Below, one piece after another: positions 1 through 7,524 of a stretch of DNA of 27,638 nt. The notes under the pieces were generated by a model. It was not told the DNA's origin, searched no databases, and saw only the letters and a program-made list of their open reading frames with translations. The stretch is taken from assembly GCA_035509915.1 (NCBI GenBank), contig DATKIB010000178.1, positions 1 to 27,638 on the forward strand. Reading direction: 5' to 3'. The translations under genes and the position numbers were made by a program. The number at the start of each line of letters is the position of its first letter. Within the stretch, counting starts at the first letter, position 1. The DNA is from Bog-564 sp035509915. Its GTDB lineage: Bacteria; Actinomycetota; Acidimicrobiia; Acidimicrobiales; UBA8190.

Positions 1-1206
1 ACGGCGCTGCGTCGGGTGTCGGCGAGGGTGGCGGCGGTCTCGCCGTCGGCCACGCTTGCCGTGGACGCACGGGCGCGCGAGCTGCGGGCACGAGGCGAGG
101 ACGTGATCTCCTTCGGGGCGGGCGAGCCCGACTTCCCGACGCCCGCGCACATCGTCGACGCGGCGGTGGAGGCGTGCTCCAACCCGGTCAACCACCACTA
201 CACCGCGACCCCCGGGCTGGCGGAGCTGCGCGAGGCCGTCGTCGCCAAGACCCGGCGCGACTCCGGCTACGCAGCCTCCGCCTCGCAGGTGGTGGTGACC
301 AACGGGGCCAAGCAGGCCGTGTACGAGACGTTCGCCGCCCTGGTCGACCCGGGCGACGAGGTGCTCGTCCCCGCGCCCTACTGGACCACCTACCCCGAGG
401 CGGTGGCCCTGGCCGGTGGTCGGCCCGTGGAGGTGCCGACCTACGAGGAGAACGGCTTCCACCTGGACGTGGGCATGCTCGAGGCGGCGCTCACGGCCTC
501 GACGAAGGTCTTGCTCTTCGTGTCACCCAACAACCCGACCGGCGCTGTGCTGTCGCCGGAGGAGGTGGCCGCCGTCGGTCGCTGGGCCGTCGAGCACGGG
601 CTGTGGGTGGTGACGGACGAGATCTACGAGCACCTCGTGTACGGCGAGCGGCGGGGGGCGTCGCTGCCGGTGCTCGTGCCCGAGGCGGCGGACCGGGCCG
701 TCGTCATCAACGGGGTAGCCAAGTCCTACGCCATGACCGGCTGGCGCGTGGGCTGGCTGATCGCTCCCCCCGACATCACCGAGGCCGTCACAGCGCTCCA
801 GTCGCAGGCGACCTCCAACGTGTGCAACGTCGCCCAGCAGGCCGCGCTGGCCGCTCTCACGGGCGACCTGGGTGCTGCCCATGCCATGCGCGACGTGTTC
901 GACCGCCGCCGGCGGACGATCCACCGCATGCTCAACGAATGCGAGGGTGTGTCCTGCGTCGAGCCCGAGGGAGCCTTCTACGCCTTCCCGTCGGTCAAGG
1001 GCCTGCTCGGCCGGCGCATCGCCGGCCGGGAGATCACGAGCTCCTCCGACGTCGCCGAGGTCGCGATCGACGAGGCCAAGGTCGCCGTGGTCCAGGGGGA
1101 GGCGTTCGGCGCGCCGGGTTACCTGAGGATGTCCTACGCGCTCGGCGACGCTGCGATCGAAGAGGGCGTGGCGCGACTGGGTCGGCTTTTCGCCACCGCC
1201 GACTAG
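1..1206 (+). CDS. aspC: Class I PLP-dependent aminotransferase (aspartate aminotransferase-like), 5' end probably outside the window
   Basis: Probably transfers an amino group between aspartate (or a similar amino acid) and 2-oxoglutarate in the cytoplasm. The frame is open to the left edge, and the GTG at 16 has no ribosome-binding site, so the true start is probably upstream. Numbering from that GTG gives about 396 residues, normal for the family. The N-terminal FGAGEPDFPTP motif is typical of class I gamma enzymes. SPNNPTG (170-176) contains the cofactor-contacting Asn, D201 and Y204 lie in TDEIYEH, the Schiff-base lysine is K236 in AKSYAMTGWR, and R371 in YLRMSY should bind the substrate carboxylate. 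serA starts 13 bases downstream on the same strand, suggesting co-transcription. Aspartate specificity is inferred; other substrates are possible. Confidence 0.88.
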   Translation, partial: TALRRVSARVAAVSPSATLAVDARARELRARGEDVISFGAGEPDFPTPAHIVDAAVEACSNPVNHHYTATPGLAELREAVVAKTRRDSGYAASASQVVVTNGAKQAVYETFAALVDPGDEVLVPAPYWTTYPEAVALAGGRPVEVPTYEENGFHLDVGMLEAALTASTKVLLFVSPNNPTGAVLSPEEVAAVGRWAVEHGLWVVTDEIYEHLVYGERRGASLPVLVPEAADRAVVINGVAKSYAMTGWRVGWLIAPPDITEAVTALQSQATSNVCNVAQQAALAALTGDLGAAHAMRDVFDRRRRTIHRMLNECEGVSCVEPEGAFYAFPSVKGLLGRRIAGREITSSSDVAEVAIDEAKVAVVQGEAFGAPGYLRMSYALGDAAIEEGVARLGRLFATAD

Positions 1207-1219
1207 CGGGGAGTCCACG

Positions 1220-2794
1220 ATGGCCAGGGTCCTCGTCACCGAGAAGCTCGCCGAGCCCGGGCTCAAGCTCTTGGCCGATGCCGGCCACGAGGTCGACGTG
1301 CAGCTCGGGCTCTCCCCCGAGCAGCTGCGCGCGGCCGTGGCCGGGGCGCAGGGGTTGATCGTGCGCTCGGCCACCCAGGTGGACGCGGCGGTGCTGGAGG
1401 CCGCTTCGGACCTGGAGGTCGTCGGGCGCGCCGGCATCGGGCTCGACAACGTGGACGTCGAGGCTGCCACCCGTCGCGGAGTGATGGTCGTGAACGCTCC
1501 GCAGTCCAACATCCTGTCGGCGGCCGAGCACGCCATCGCCTTGTTGCTGGCTCAGGCCCGCAACATCCCCCAAGCGCACGCAGCGCTCGTCGCAGGCAAG
1601 TGGGAGCGGTCGAAGTGGGAGGGGGTGGAGCTGCACGGCAAGACCCTCGGGGTGGTGGGCCTAGGGCGGATCGGGGCGCTCGTGGCGCAGCGGGCTCTCG
1701 CCTTCGGGATGCGCCTGTGCGCGTACGACCCGTACGTGTCGCCCGAGCGCGCCAGGGCGATGGGAGTGGAGCTCATGTCGCTCGAGGACCTCGTCGCGGA
1801 GGCCGACTTCCTCACCATCCACCTCCCCAAGACGCCGGAGACCGCAGGCCTCATCGGCGGCGAGCTGCTCGAGCGGGCGAAGCCCGGTATCCGGATCGTG
1901 AACGCGGCGCGCGGCGGGATCCTGGACGAATCTGCGCTGGCCGCGGCGATCGGCAGCGGGCGGGTCGAGGGCGCGGCGCTCGACGTGTTCTCCTCCGAGC
2001 CGTGCACCGACTCACCCTTGTTCGGGCTCGACAGCGTGGTGGTCACGCCGCACCTCGGGGCCTCGACGGCAGAGGCACAGGACAAGGCGGGTGTCACCAT
2101 CGCGGAGCAGGTCAACCTGGCGCTGGCGGGCGACTTCGTGCCCTTCGCCGTCAACATCGCCGCGACCGAGGTGCCCGAGTCTGTGCGGCCGTTCCTCGGC
2201 CTCGCTGAGCAGCTGGGCCGGGCGTTCGCCTGCTTGAACGACGGGCTCCCCGACACCCTCGAGGTCGAGTACGCCGGCGCGCTCGCCTCGGAGGGAGCGG
2301 GGACGAAGATACTGACGCTTGCGATATTGAAGGGCGTGTTTTCGGCGGGCACCGAGGAGCCGGTCTCGTACGTGAACGCGCCCCAGCTCGCTCGCGAGAG
2401 GGGTCTCGAGGTGCGGGAAGTGACCACTTCGACGAGCCGCGAGTACGTGAACCTGCTGACGTTGCGGTCGTCGGGACACTCGCTCGCAGGTACGTTGTCC
2501 GGGCCGCGCTCCGAACCGCGCTTCGTCCTGGTGGACGACCACGACGTGGAGGTGCCTCCGGCCGACCACATGCTCGTCGTCCGCAACGACGACAGGCCGG
2601 GCATGATCGGGGTGGTCGGCACGGTGCTGGGGGAGGCCGGCGTGTCGATCTCCTCGATGGCGGTGGGGCCTTCGCGCACCGCGCCCACGGCCTTGATGGC
2701 GCTCTCGACCGACGGCGTGGTGCCCGACGAGGCGCTGGCGGCGCTCGCCGGCGCCGACGGGATCCTGGAGGTGCACAGCATCACCTGCTCCTGA
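1220..2794 (+). CDS. serA: D-3-phosphoglycerate dehydrogenase, long form with ASB and ACT domains
   Basis: Catalyses the first step of serine synthesis, NAD-dependent oxidation of 3-phosphoglycerate. The ATG has a GGGGAG ribosome-binding site about 9 bases upstream. The 524-residue length fits the long actinobacterial form. The NAD-binding loop G147-L-G-R-I-G152 is followed by the catalytic Arg231 (NAARGG), Glu260 (SSEP) and His278 (TPHLGAST). Residues about 315-445 match the allosteric substrate-binding (ASB) domain, and about 450-524 form an ACT domain (MLVVRNDDRPGMIG), the usual site of serine feedback inhibition. The gene follows the aminotransferase closely. Whether serine inhibits this enzyme cannot be read from the sequence. 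Confidence 0.96.
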   Translation: MARVLVTEKLAEPGLKLLADAGHEVDVQLGLSPEQLRAAVAGAQGLIVRSATQVDAAVLEAASDLEVVGRAGIGLDNVDVEAATRRGVMVVNAPQSNILSAAEHAIALLLAQARNIPQAHAALVAGKWERSKWEGVELHGKTLGVVGLGRIGALVAQRALAFGMRLCAYDPYVSPERARAMGVELMSLEDLVAEADFLTIHLPKTPETAGLIGGELLERAKPGIRIVNAARGGILDESALAAAIGSGRVEGAALDVFSSEPCTDSPLFGLDSVVVTPHLGASTAEAQDKAGVTIAEQVNLALAGDFVPFAVNIAATEVPESVRPFLGLAEQLGRAFACLNDGLPDTLEVEYAGALASEGAGTKILTLAILKGVFSAGTEEPVSYVNAPQLARERGLEVREVTTSTSREYVNLLTLRSSGHSLAGTLSGPRSEPRFVLVDDHDVEVPPADHMLVVRNDDRPGMIGVVGTVLGEAGVSISSMAVGPSRTAPTALMALSTDGVVPDEALAALAGADGILEVHSITCS

Positions 2795-2831
2795 GCCGGC
2801 TGGGCCGGCGGGCGGGCGGTGCCGGCGGGCG

Positions 2832-2854
2832 GGGCCCGTGGCGGCGTCGGGCCC
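2832..2854 (+). terminator. GC-rich inverted repeat after serA, possible terminator
   Basis: GGGCCCG (2832-2838) pairs with CGGGCCC (2848-2854) across a 9-base loop, about 40 bases after the serA stop. There is no U-tract, so this is a weak candidate for an actinobacterial-style terminator, and the whole stretch is G/C-biased. Confidence 0.3.
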
Positions 2855-2913
2855 TGCTGGGCCTGTGGGGCAGCGGGACGCAGGGCGGGTGCGTTCAGGA
2901 AGGGAGGTTGACC

Positions 2914-3209
2914 ATGGCAAAGCAGGTGCGACCGAAGGCCACGCTCGATACGCCCATCGGTGCGGACGTGGACCTCGAAAAAGAAGTGGTGCGAGACAAG
3001 AAGGGACGGCGGGTCACCGCCGCCTACGTCGAGCGCTTGGTCGAGAAAGCCAAGAAGCGGGGACGCCCATCGTTGCAAGTTCGCCTGCCATCGCGTTCCG
3101 CCTCCCACAAGAACTGAGGGAGCGAGCCGAAACGGTTGCAGCTCGCGAGGGAAAGACGGTGTCTCAGCTCGCCCGTGAGGCGCTCGAGTCGCGCCTCGAG
3201 GCGTCCTGA
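2914..3209 (+). pseudogene. Ribbon-helix-helix (CopG/antitoxin-like) protein gene with an internal frameshift
   Basis: The ATG at 2914 has a strong AGGAAGGGAGG ribbon of purines 6 bases upstream, which makes it preferable to the TTG at 2908. The first frame reads through a charged segment to GRPSL (about residue 52) and stops at 3117. A second frame, displaced as if one base were lost, continues with SPAIAFRLPQELRERAETVA and EGKTVSQLAREALESRLEAS, ending at 3209. In many small actinobacterial RHH proteins I recall, a GRPSL-type segment runs directly into such an RHH core, so the two frames look like one protein of about 98 residues. The break lies around 3060-3085, with no obvious slippery heptamer, so a 1-base deletion or a sequencing error is more likely than programmed frameshifting. 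No toxin partner is adjacent. Confidence 0.6.
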
Positions 3210-3370
3210 CCGATACCAGACGCCTCAGAGATGTACGACGCCGCGCGCGCCGTTGAAATGGGGAAATGGCCTTACTAACAAGTGACTATCACTGCGCGTG
3301 TTCATGGCTTGGACACGAAGAGTGAAAGTCCTGCTCAGGACCCATTTCTCGTTGACTTCGACAAGGGGTG

Positions 3371-3401
3371 TTGACACTACGTTGGCTAACTGGACGACGC
3401 T
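3371..3401 (+). promoter_or_regulatory. Possible promoter upstream of the signal peptidase gene
   Basis: TTGACA at 3371-3376 is a perfect -35 hexamer. The only acceptable -10 is GACGCT (3396-3401) at a long 19-base spacing, so this is tentative. The 3210-3422 gap around it is visibly less GC-rich than its surroundings and holds no gene I can support. Confidence 0.3.
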
Positions 3402-3422
3402 TGTGGGCCGATAGAACCTTCA

Positions 3423-4025
3423 ATGACCGTTCCTGTCAGCGTCATGGGCCCAGCGATCGGGAGCTGGAGCACCAAAACGGTCAAGGCGCGGCCTAGCTTC
3501 TTGGACTTGCAACAGGCGCGCAGAGTGTTGCGCTTGGTCGCCGCGGTCTTCACCGCTGTCACCGCAGTCTGCTTCACCGGCATTGCGGTCGCGGTGCTGT
3601 GGTTGCACATCGGCATCAGGCCGGTGCTGTCGGGGAGCATGCGCCCGACGTACGCGCCGGGATGGGCGATCGTGACGCGACAGATTCCGCTGTCCGCCGT
3701 GCGGCGGGGCGACATCATCGTGTTCACACCTCCGGGTTCCGACGCACAGTTCGCGCACCGCGTGACGTCGGTGTCGGGGCCTGCGAACGACCCGATCGTC
3801 ACCACCAAGGGCGACGCCAACCCGAGCCCAGACGCATGGCACTTGCGCCTCGAAGGGACCACCGTGCCCGAGGTAGTCACCGAGGTCCCGTGGCTCGGTT
3901 CGATCATGGTGGACTTCGAGCACCAGTGGGAGCACGCCGCGCTGATCGCCTTGCTCGGGCTGGGCATCTGCTTCGGCGGGACGAAGGCCATCCTCCGCAG
4001 GCCCGGGCTGGCCGAGTCGCATTGA
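3423..4025 (+). CDS. Signal peptidase I of the SipW/archaeal (Ser-His) type
   Basis: Membrane-bound protease that removes signal peptides on the outer face of the cytoplasmic membrane. Residues about 35-63 and 171-191 are membrane segments. The nucleophile is Ser72 in SGSM, and His112 in FAHRV replaces the general-base lysine of ordinary bacterial LepB. Asp131 lies in TKGDAN. This Ser-His arrangement is that of Sec11/SipW enzymes (family S26B), which in Bacillus process TasA-type fibre proteins. At 200 residues it has the normal length. No good ribosome-binding site is visible before the ATG. It is followed by a protein with a SipW-dependent-looking signal peptide, so it most likely serves this cluster. 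Confidence 0.9.
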   Translation: MTVPVSVMGPAIGSWSTKTVKARPSFLDLQQARRVLRLVAAVFTAVTAVCFTGIAVAVLWLHIGIRPVLSGSMRPTYAPGWAIVTRQIPLSAVRRGDIIVFTPPGSDAQFAHRVTSVSGPANDPIVTTKGDANPSPDAWHLRLEGTTVPEVVTEVPWLGSIMVDFEHQWEHAALIALLGLGICFGGTKAILRRPGLAESH

Positions 4026-4204
4026 AGGCCGGGCCGGAGGGAATCGTCAGGACGTCACAGCGATCACGGGACGGAGAGGTTTCGAGTAGAAGCAGCGATC
4101 ATCACAGCGAGAGGTCAACAGAGCCAAGGGAGCGGAGTCAGCGAGACAAGGCAGACCAGTAAAGCCAGCAGAGCAATCAAACGAGCAGACAAATCATTGA
4201 GCCG

Positions 4205-4221
4205 AGTCCGTAATACGGACT
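4205..4221 (+). promoter_or_regulatory. Perfect small hairpin in the leader of the TasA-like gene
   Basis: AGTCCGT (4205-4211) and ACGGACT (4215-4221) are perfect complements around an AAT loop. The hairpin ends 4 bases before the G-run ribosome-binding site (4226-4232) of the gene starting at 4243. It could be a protein operator or an RNA structure affecting translation. The rest of the 4026-4242 gap is A/G-rich with no gene evident. Confidence 0.45.
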
Positions 4222-4242
4222 GCCAAAGGGGGGGCCAGTAAC

Positions 4243-4917
4243 ATGATCATCACAATCGGGCGTGCGTCCAAGCATGCGAGCAAGTCGAGGTGGGGGCGCA
4301 GGGCATTAGCGGGTGGATTCGCCCTCTCGGTGCTGGGGCTGACCGGGGCAGGTGTCTACGCAGGGCTGAACGCCACCGCGACGAGTACATCGGCGGTGAC
4401 GAGCGGCACGTTGCTCATGACGCTGTCGGCCGACGCTCCGAGCGCAGGCCTACCGGAGACGATCTCCAACATGGCCCCCGGCGACGTGTACAACGTCTAC
4501 GTCAATGTGAACAACACCGGCACTCTGGCTTCGGCGGCGGGCATGACCCTCGGCGCAGCGGCGAGCCCAGTGAACGCGCTGACCAACGGCAGCGTCTCCG
4601 GTGAGGGGCTTTCGGTCTCGATCACCCAGTGCAGCGTCGCATGGGTGGCGGGCAGCTGCTCGCTCCCGGCCACGACGACGACGATCCTGGCGAGCACACC
4701 GCTCTCGAGCTTCGGGAGCGCCCAGAGCCTGTCCAACGTCCCGTCGCTCGCTGCGACCAGCGGGAGTCTGGCCCACCTGCAGTTCAGCGTGACTCTGGCC
4801 GGAACTGAGACGTCCAACAACGGGACGCTTCCGGCGCAGACCATCCAGGGACTTACGACGACGATCACCTGGACCTTCACCGAGCTGCAGCGGACAGCGA
4901 CCACGACCAACGCATAA
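4243..4917 (+). CDS. TasA/camelysin-like secreted protein with a SipW-type signal peptide
   Basis: Probable extracellular fibre or matrix protein. The start has a G-run ribosome-binding site 10 bases upstream. A long basic N-terminus (K/R-rich to residue 20) leads to a hydrophobic stretch (21-39) and a likely cleavage site after VYA40. The following SAVTSGTLLMTLSA resembles the conserved start of mature TasA/CalY proteins (GTL-x-L-T-L), and ISNMAPGD (74-81) with NNTGTL resembles their N-x-x-PGD and NTGTL motifs. The remainder is Ser/Thr/Ala-rich and beta-like. C130 and C139 in CSVAW...CS may form a disulfide, and the same motif recurs in the next gene product. The protein ends in TTTNA. The family call rests on motif resemblance only. 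Confidence 0.75.
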   Translation: MIITIGRASKHASKSRWGRRALAGGFALSVLGLTGAGVYAGLNATATSTSAVTSGTLLMTLSADAPSAGLPETISNMAPGDVYNVYVNVNNTGTLASAAGMTLGAAASPVNALTNGSVSGEGLSVSITQCSVAWVAGSCSLPATTTTILASTPLSSFGSAQSLSNVPSLAATSGSLAHLQFSVTLAGTETSNNGTLPAQTIQGLTTTITWTFTELQRTATTTNA

Positions 4918-4935
4918 CGATCAAGGGGGAGCCGC

Positions 4936-5538
4936 TTGGTTCGGCTACTGAGTAGCCGGTTATCCAGGAGGGCAGTCGTTGCGACGGCTGCCCTCCTGGC
5001 CGCGGCCGGAGTGATCCCGGCCGCTGCCAGCGGCTCGCCTGCGGCGACGGTGAAGAAGGCGAGCGCCGTGACGAGCACGGCATGGGGTGCGGCTCCCACC
5101 GCACAGAGCGTGAGTTCCGCGCCGCCCTGCCTCACCATCCCACTCGACTGCGGTCCCTTCACCGCCGCCAACGGTCTGGGACTCACGACCGCGCTGTTCG
5201 AGGTCTGGAACACGGGCGACGTTGCGCTCACCGGGCTCAGCTACGACGTGGCGCTGTCCTCCGGCGACTTCACGCTCGCTTCTTGCTCGGTGGCCTGGAG
5301 CGTCGGGGGAACGTGCTCCGGCACTGCGACCACGGTTCTCCAGAACGAGCCAGCTGGCACCTATCCCGTGACCACGAGCCTTCCCGGGTCCCCCGGGAGC
5401 GTGGTGTACATGAAGATCACCACGAGCCTGCTCGTGACCAGCGTCACGGTCTCGACAGCCGCCTGCTCCGGCGGATCGGCGTGCACCGACTCCACCACGT
5501 CACGCCAGATCAGGGCGGCAGTCACCACCAACGCGTAG
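4936..5538 (+). CDS. Secreted Cys-rich protein related to the preceding TasA-like protein
   Basis: The TTG at 4936 is chosen because AAGGGGGAG (4923-4931) sits just upstream and a full signal peptide follows: arginines, a hydrophobic core at about 13-30, and a probable cleavage near AAA-SG (residues 30-33). The mature part is Ser/Thr/Ala/Val-rich and beta-like. Six cysteines (C65, C72, C117, C127, C177, C183) suggest three disulfides. C117 begins CSVAW, matching the CSVAW of the upstream protein, and both proteins end in TTNA. The gene starts 18 bases after the upstream stop, so the two are almost certainly co-transcribed. It may be a minor or accessory fibre subunit; that role is inferred. 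I know no named family for it. Confidence 0.75.
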   Translation: MVRLLSSRLSRRAVVATAALLAAAGVIPAAASGSPAATVKKASAVTSTAWGAAPTAQSVSSAPPCLTIPLDCGPFTAANGLGLTTALFEVWNTGDVALTGLSYDVALSSGDFTLASCSVAWSVGGTCSGTATTVLQNEPAGTYPVTTSLPGSPGSVVYMKITTSLLVTSVTVSTAACSGGSACTDSTTSRQIRAAVTTNA

Positions 5539-5552
5539 TCCCTGTCTACTAT

Positions 5553-6005
5553 TTGCACATCGAAACGACCCGGTGGAGGCGCGTGGGCTCGGCGGCCGCC
5601 GTGGTGCTTGTCGCGATGTGCGTACTGGCGGTGACGGACCTACGGGGCCGGACCGAGGTGCACCGGGTCGACGCGCGGCTGGCCTTCGCCGACCATTCCG
5701 TCCGAGTCGCACGTGGCGACCTGGCCGACACGAGGTCCCGGGCCGACGAGGTGGGCACCGAGGTGAGCCAAGTCGCCACGGCGGCGATCCACACGCAGGA
5801 CAACATCTACGGGACCAACGGCCAGATCTCGTCGACGGACACGGGCATCTCGGTCGACGGGTACGACATCTCACAACTCGACGTCTGCCTGGTCGGGGTG
5901 GAGCAGGCGCTAGACCAGGTGGCGGTCGGGCAGACCGGGCCCGGGCTCAAGTCGCTCGGGTCGGTGGCCGCCTACTGCACAGCGGCGAGGCCGCCCGGTG
6001 GCTGA
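5553..6005 (+). CDS. Small membrane-anchored coiled-coil protein with a C-x29-C module
   Basis: Unrecognised protein of about 150 residues. Of the possible starts, TTG 5553 gives a short basic N-terminus (RWRR) before a single membrane span (about 11-29), as expected for an N-in anchor. GTG 5583 is an alternative but lies too close to its GGAGG. Residues about 35-80 are charged and heptad-like (coiled coil). C112 and C142 bracket a helical-looking stretch of 29 residues that closely parallels one in the next protein. Its stop overlaps the start of the GH43 gene by 8 bases, implying translational coupling. It is probably a partner of, or stalk paralogous to, that enzyme; function unknown. Confidence 0.65.
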   Translation: MHIETTRWRRVGSAAAVVLVAMCVLAVTDLRGRTEVHRVDARLAFADHSVRVARGDLADTRSRADEVGTEVSQVATAAIHTQDNIYGTNGQISSTDTGISVDGYDISQLDVCLVGVEQALDQVAVGQTGPGLKSLGSVAAYCTAARPPGG

Positions 6006-7524
6006 CCGGCCGATGAGCGAGCGGAGTTGGGTCCTGCCCCACCTCAGCACGGCTGTGGACATTGCGCCGGGCGTGGCTGCCGGCAGGGCTGCCTCCGCCC
6101 CCGGCGACAGGGTTGGGCCCACCGGCGACAGGGCTGCCCCCGCCACCGGCAACCCGAGCATCCATGATTTGCAGCACTGGGAGCTTCGCTTCGTAGGGCC
6201 GACACGGCGCGTCCGACGGCTCCGCCGGTTGCGCAGGACGGCAGTCGGCCTCCTCGTCCTCGGTCTGCTCACCTTCGGGTTGGTCGACGACCTGCAAACC
6301 CAGGCGCGTCTGCACGGCAGGGAGGTGCAGCTGACCGCCACCAAGGCGCTTGCTGTGGCGACCGCGAGACTCGCCGTCTACACCGAAGGCCTCCTGCGTA
6401 AAGCCGTCGCCGAGCGCGACTTCGACCAGGGCACCTTCGACCAACTCTCCGCTCAGCTGGCATCCGACCAGCAGCAGCTCGCCCAGGCGCAGCAAGTGCT
6501 GGCCGCAACGAACTCGAACCTCGCCACCTTGAACACCTGCGTGACGGGTGTGCAGCAGGCCGTCGGCGCAATGGCCGGCGGCAACCAGCAAGCTTCGATC
6601 GCGGCCATCTCGGCTGTGGCGACGCCCTGCGAGAGCCTGCAAAGTGCCGGTGCAGGTGGGCCGGTATATCCCTTCGACTTCCCGGACCCGGACGTCATCG
6701 ACGCGGCAGGCACGTACTTCGCCTACGGCACCAACTCGGCGGAGGGCAACATTCAGATCATCACCTCCACCGATCTCACCCACTGGACTCCGGTGGGGAA
6801 CGCTCTGCCGAGGCTCGCCTCGTGGGCGAGACCAGGCGCAACGTGGGCCCCGTCGGTCGTAGCTCTCAACGGGGCATATCTGCTCTTCTACACGGCTGAC
6901 GCCGGTTCTCGTGAGTGCATCTCGGTTGCCACGAGCGCCCGACCACAGGGCCCGTTCGTCGACTCGTCCTCGGCACCGCTCATGTGCCAGCCGACGCTCG
7001 GGGGATCGATCGACCCCGCCCCCTATCTCGATGGCGCCGGCCGTCCCTATCTCACATGGAAGTCGAACGGCGGCAGCGGCCAGCCGGCGACGATCTGGGC
7101 ACAGCCGCTCGCGTCCTCGGGCACGGGGTTGGCGCCGGGCACCTCGCCGAGCGCGCTGATCGCACCGAGCCAGCCGTGGGAGGGGGCGATCGTCGAGGCC
7201 CCGTTCATGTGGCGGGCCAACGGCACCTACTACCTCTTCTACTCGGGCAACAACTGGGACTCGACGTCGTACGCGGAGGGGGTGGCGGTGTGCGCAGGCC
7301 CGCTGGGCCCCTGCGCCAAGCCGCTGGCGCATCCGGACTACGCCTCGCAGCCCAACTTGGTCTCGCCCGGCGGCGCGTCGGTGTTCGCCGATTCGCAGGG
7401 CAATCCCTGGATCGCGTTCCACGCCTACCTGCCGAGCGCGGTCGGCTACCCGAACGCCAGATTGCTGTTCCTTCGGAGGGTGAGCTTCGCGAGCGGCCTG
7501 CCGGAGGTGGGGGCGCCGAGCTAG
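5998..7524 (+). CDS. Membrane-anchored GH43-family glycoside hydrolase with an N-terminal coiled-coil stalk
   Basis: Predicted type II membrane protein of 508 residues. It has a cytoplasmic tail (1-70), a strongly basic stretch (RRVRRLRRLRR), a membrane span (about 81-97), an extracellular Gln/Ala-rich coiled coil (about 100-180), a Cys-flanked module (C181-C211) and a five-bladed-propeller catalytic domain (about 222-505). The GH43 triad is visible: D230 in FPDPDV (base), D339 in SIDPAPYLDG (pKa modulator) and E400 in VEAPFMW (acid). GH43 enzymes usually act on arabinan, xylan or related pentose/galactose glycans; the substrate here is unknown. GTG 5998 overlaps the upstream stop by 8 bases, and ATG 6013 is an alternative start. 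Context suggests action on a cell-surface or matrix glycan. Confidence 0.85.
   Translation: MADRPMSERSWVLPHLSTAVDIAPGVAAGRAASAPGDRVGPTGDRAAPATGNPSIHDLQHWELRFVGPTRRVRRLRRLRRTAVGLLVLGLLTFGLVDDLQTQARLHGREVQLTATKALAVATARLAVYTEGLLRKAVAERDFDQGTFDQLSAQLASDQQQLAQAQQVLAATNSNLATLNTCVTGVQQAVGAMAGGNQQASIAAISAVATPCESLQSAGAGGPVYPFDFPDPDVIDAAGTYFAYGTNSAEGNIQIITSTDLTHWTPVGNALPRLASWARPGATWAPSVVALNGAYLLFYTADAGSRECISVATSARPQGPFVDSSSAPLMCQPTLGGSIDPAPYLDGAGRPYLTWKSNGGSGQPATIWAQPLASSGTGLAPGTSPSALIAPSQPWEGAIVEAPFMWRANGTYYLFYSGNNWDSTSYAEGVAVCAGPLGPCAKPLAHPDYASQPNLVSPGGASVFADSQGNPWIAFHAYLPSAVGYPNARLLFLRRVSFASGLPEVGAPS

Noticed and set aside
3060..3085. Programmed -1 frameshift site in the RHH gene
   Set aside because: No slippery heptamer or downstream structure is visible; an indel is simpler.
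1552..3108. Long minus-strand open frame opposite serA
   Set aside because: Antisense shadow of a GC-rich gene: no ribosome-binding site, no recognisable domain, Ser/Arg/Pro-rich composition; serA on the other strand is certain.
4306..4962. TTA leucine codons near the start of both secreted-protein genes, as in bldA-type developmental control
   Set aside because: TTA also occurs in leuA (8452), the membrane sensor and the second kinase, so it does not mark this cluster.
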